This document shows, piece by piece, positions 14,465-16,154 of a DNA stretch of 16,154 nucleotides. The notes under the pieces were generated by a model, which ran no database searches, was not told the DNA's origin, and worked only from the letters and a program-made list of their open reading frames with translations. The stretch's first letter is position 1; every line of letters begins with the position of its first letter. Where the stretch lies: assembly GCA_027296805.1 (NCBI GenBank), contig JAPUIR010000105.1, forward strand, positions 1 through 16,154, in the 5' to 3' direction. The DNA is from Chloroflexota bacterium. GTDB taxonomy: Bacteria > Chloroflexota > Dehalococcoidia > Bin125. Position numbers and translations under genes: made by a program.

Positions 14465-15817
14465 TTAGTCCTCGCTTTCCGCGCTGATGCTCGTGGCTCC
14501 CGTCCCGGCGTCCGCGACGGCGCCGGAGACCGCCGTGGATACGCCGCCGGAGTAGAGCCCGGGTTCGTCGAACTGGTAGGCGGGTTCGGCATGTTCGCTC
14601 CGGTCCAGCCCCGCCAGCTCCTCGTCCTCCTCCACGCGCACCGGCATGAACTGCTTGATGCCCAAGAAAATCAGGCCGCTGATCACGAACGACCAGCCTA
14701 ACGATGCTCCCATCGCACCGAGCTGGCGCCAGATCAGGTCAAATGAGCCCTCGACCAGTCCGTTGGCGATGCCTGCATTGACCGCCGTGACCGCGAAGAG
14801 CCCGGTTGCGAACGCGCCCCACAGCCCGCCGATACCGTGCACCGCGAAGACGTCCAGCGTGTCGTCCAACTGTCGTACCCGATGCAGCAGGCGCACTGCA
14901 TAGAAGCCGAAGAGACCCGCCCCCGCCCCGATGATCAGGGCGGGGAAGATATTGCCGTACCCGTCGAGGTCGGGCCAGGCGCCGACGAATCCGGCGGCCG
15001 GCGTGATTGCGACCAAGCCGGCGACCGCGCCCGTCGCGGCGCCAACGACCGAGGGCTTGCCGGTCTTCCACCAGGACAGTCCCATCCAGACGAGCGCCCC
15101 CATCGCGGCGGCCGTGTTGGTCTGCACGAACGCGTTCGCCGCGATGCCGTCGGAGAGGAGCGAAGAGCCGGCGTTGAAGCCGAACCAGCCGAACCAGAGC
15201 AGGCCGGCGCCCAGCACGACCTTGGAAACATCGTGCGGGACCGTCGCCCGCGTGATGCCGCGTCGCCGCCCGATGACGAGCGCCGCTGCCACGGCCGCCG
15301 CTGCGGCGTTGATGTGGACCACCGTGCCGCCCGCGAAGTCCAACGCGCCCAGCTCCGTGGAGATCCAGCCGCCGCCCCATACCCAATGGGCCAGCGGCGC
15401 GTACACGACCGTGACCCAGAGGACCGTGAAGACGAGCAGCGAGCTGAACTTCACCCGCTCGACAAAGGCGCCGGTAATCAGGGCTGGGGTGATGATGGCG
15501 AACATCATCTGGAAAGCCATGAAGAGTAGGTGCGGGATGGTGGGGGCCCAGGGACCCGGCTCAGCGCCGACGTTCCGCAGCCCGAAGTATCCCAGGTCGC
15601 CGACGAACCCCCCAATGTCTCCGCTGAACGCCAAACTGTAGCCCCACAGCACCCAGACCACGCTCACGACCATCATCATCACGAACGACTGCATGATGGT
15701 GGCCGCGGTGTTCTTGCTCCGGACCAACCCGCCGTAGAAGAAGGCGAGCCCCGGAGTCATGAGTAAGACCAGCGCGGTTGCTGTCAGCATCCACGCGGTA
15801 TCCCCAGTGTCGATCAT
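14465..15817 (-). CDS. amtB: AmtB ammonium channel
   Basis: This ammonium channel sits in the inner membrane. The 450-aa protein has 11 helices. The outer Phe gate is seen in AFQMMFAIITPAL (Phe102, Phe106), Trp148 lies in HWVWGGGW, and the inner gate Phe lies in WFGWFGFNAGS (around 208-218). The twin pore histidines are His168 (VVHINA) and His327 (AVHGIGG), the latter in the conserved GIGGLWGA segment. The cytosolic tail has the PII-interacting EEDEELAGLDRSEHAEPAY (396-414), followed by an extra Ser/Ala/Gly-rich stretch of about 35 residues. No cleaved signal peptide is evident at the N-terminus, unlike E. coli AmtB. The ATG follows AGGGG at about 6-7 nt. The order amtB-glnK is the reverse of the common glnK-amtB. 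Confidence 0.95.
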   Translation of the reverse strand: MIDTGDTAWMLTATALVLLMTPGLAFFYGGLVRSKNTAATIMQSFVMMMVVSVVWVLWGYSLAFSGDIGGFVGDLGYFGLRNVGAEPGPWAPTIPHLLFMAFQMMFAIITPALITGAFVERVKFSSLLVFTVLWVTVVYAPLAHWVWGGGWISTELGALDFAGGTVVHINAAAAAVAAALVIGRRRGITRATVPHDVSKVVLGAGLLWFGWFGFNAGSSLLSDGIAANAFVQTNTAAAMGALVWMGLSWWKTGKPSVVGAATGAVAGLVAITPAAGFVGAWPDLDGYGNIFPALIIGAGAGLFGFYAVRLLHRVRQLDDTLDVFAVHGIGGLWGAFATGLFAVTAVNAGIANGLVEGSFDLIWRQLGAMGASLGWSFVISGLIFLGIKQFMPVRVEEDEELAGLDRSEHAEPAYQFDEPGLYSGGVSTAVSGAVADAGTGATSISAESED

Positions 15818-15891
15818 TGAGAACCCCTAGTGCTGCGGCGGGCGGACGGACACGCGTCGCCATGGGACCGATTGATGGGGCCAAGTCTGAT

Positions 15892-15901
15892 CGCACGTGC
15901 G
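15892..15901. promoter_or_regulatory. 10-bp palindrome in amtB upstream region
   Basis: CGCACGTGCG is a perfect palindrome about 75 bp upstream of the amtB start, inside the 183-bp divergent gap 15818-16000. It could be a regulator site, but chance palindromes of this size are common in GC-rich DNA. I found no convincing -35/-10 pair or sigma-54 (TGGC-N-TTGC) promoter for amtB in this gap. Confidence 0.25.
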
Positions 15902-15984
15902 GGTACGGTGGTTACAGCCAGATGAACACTTCAAGACCGCCCAACGCCCACCGATCCGCGCAAGCAGGATCTGGCGAAGGCCGG

Positions 15985-15993
15985 TGATAGACT
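15985..15993 (+). promoter_or_regulatory. Extended -10 promoter, apparently leaderless
   Basis: TG-A-TAGACT is an extended -10 box ending 7 nt before the ATG at 16001. That spacing would place transcription start on or next to the A of the start codon. No SD of useful spacing lies before this ATG, which fits a leaderless mRNA. Confidence 0.45.
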
Positions 15994-16000
15994 TGCGCTC

Positions 16001-16154
16001 ATGGCCGCCCTAACCCCGACGACCGAGGACTATCTCCAAGCGATCGACGCCCTGCGCGTGGAGGTGGGCGACGTACGCGCCGCTCGCCTTGCCGAGCGTC
16101 TGCGCGTCTCTCCAGCTTCCGTCTCGCAGACCTTGGATCGCATGGGCAAACAGG
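16001..16154 (+). CDS. DtxR/MntR-family metal-dependent regulator, 3' truncated
   Basis: These are the first 51 residues of a DtxR/MntR/IdeR-type metalloregulator, cut by the window end with no stop. The start reads MAALTPTTEDYLQAIDALR, matching the family's T-x-x-x-EDYL-x-x-I opening helix. It continues into a helix-turn-helix, ARLAERLRVSPASVSQTLDRM (about 28-48), whose SPASVSQTLDRM recognition helix is characteristic. Such proteins repress Fe or Mn uptake genes when metal-loaded. The metal ligands lie beyond the window, so Fe versus Mn specificity cannot be judged. It is divergent from amtB across 183 bp. Confidence 0.85.
   Translation, partial: MAALTPTTEDYLQAIDALRVEVGDVRAARLAERLRVSPASVSQTLDRMGKQ

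Noticed and set aside
15902..15940. GTTAC/GAAC words resembling a GlnR nitrogen-control box upstream of amtB
   Set aside because: Spacing does not match the GTNAC-N6-GNAAC pattern I recall for actinomycete GlnR, so I do not call a site.
15818..16000. Sigma-54 promoter for amtB
   Set aside because: No TGGC-N8-TTGC type sequence with correct spacing was found on the minus strand.

Overview
This is a GC-rich bacterial chromosome segment, roughly two-thirds GC by eye. It is densely coded, with short intergenic gaps, several GTG starts and SD-led ATG starts. The Fe-S operon order is sufR-sufC-sufB-sufD-Rieske-sufS-sufU-sufT, with a SufU-type scaffold and a SufR-type regulator. Together with a large methylmalonyl-CoA mutase subunit lacking its B12 domain, and ClpS, this fits a high-GC Terrabacteria member. 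Chloroflexota (Thermomicrobia-like) or a deep actinobacterial lineage is my inference; nothing here fixes the taxonomy. I see no phage, IS, CRISPR, tRNA or rRNA signals.

Layout, left to right. (1) The 3' part of a Vgb-like (streptogramin lyase-like) beta-propeller gene on + faces a two-gene minus-strand unit: a cyclase-family metal hydrolase followed 2 bp later by a macro-domain protein. (2) Divergent from the cyclase is an MFS transporter of the monocarboxylate/oxalate-formate type. (3) It ends 6 bp from the convergent end of a methylmalonyl-CoA mutase large subunit, which lies downstream of the suf genes. (4) Positions 5555-12334 hold a complete minus-strand SUF Fe-S cluster operon, led by its own Fe-S-sensing regulator. 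A convincing sigma-70 promoter flanked by two inverted repeats precedes it. (5) An RNase Z-like metallo-beta-lactamase gene has its own promoter and is divergent from a pair on +: a tiny four-cysteine protein whose stop overlaps the start of clpS. (6) After a perfect 28-bp palindrome comes amtB-glnK (ammonium channel and PII) on minus. (7) At the right edge is the start of a DtxR/MntR-family metalloregulator, apparently leaderless.

How the genes work together. SufS takes sulfur from cysteine and SufU accepts it. SufBCD assembles the cluster with SufC ATPase, and SufT probably helps deliver it. The Rieske protein inside the operon is either an electron donor or a client. SufR reads cluster status and sets expression. 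AmtB and PII form the standard ammonium uptake and sensing pair. The cyclase and MFS look like a small uptake/hydrolysis module of unknown substrate.

Most of the window is well-known housekeeping biology; I did not find a clearly new system. The best leads are the four-Cys protein coupled to clpS, the cyclase/macro-domain pair, the operator architecture before sufR, the altered PII T-loop and the leader element shared by sufD and sufS. No gene-free stretch exceeds 300 bases; the longest is 13282-13541 (260 bp), described under its promoters.
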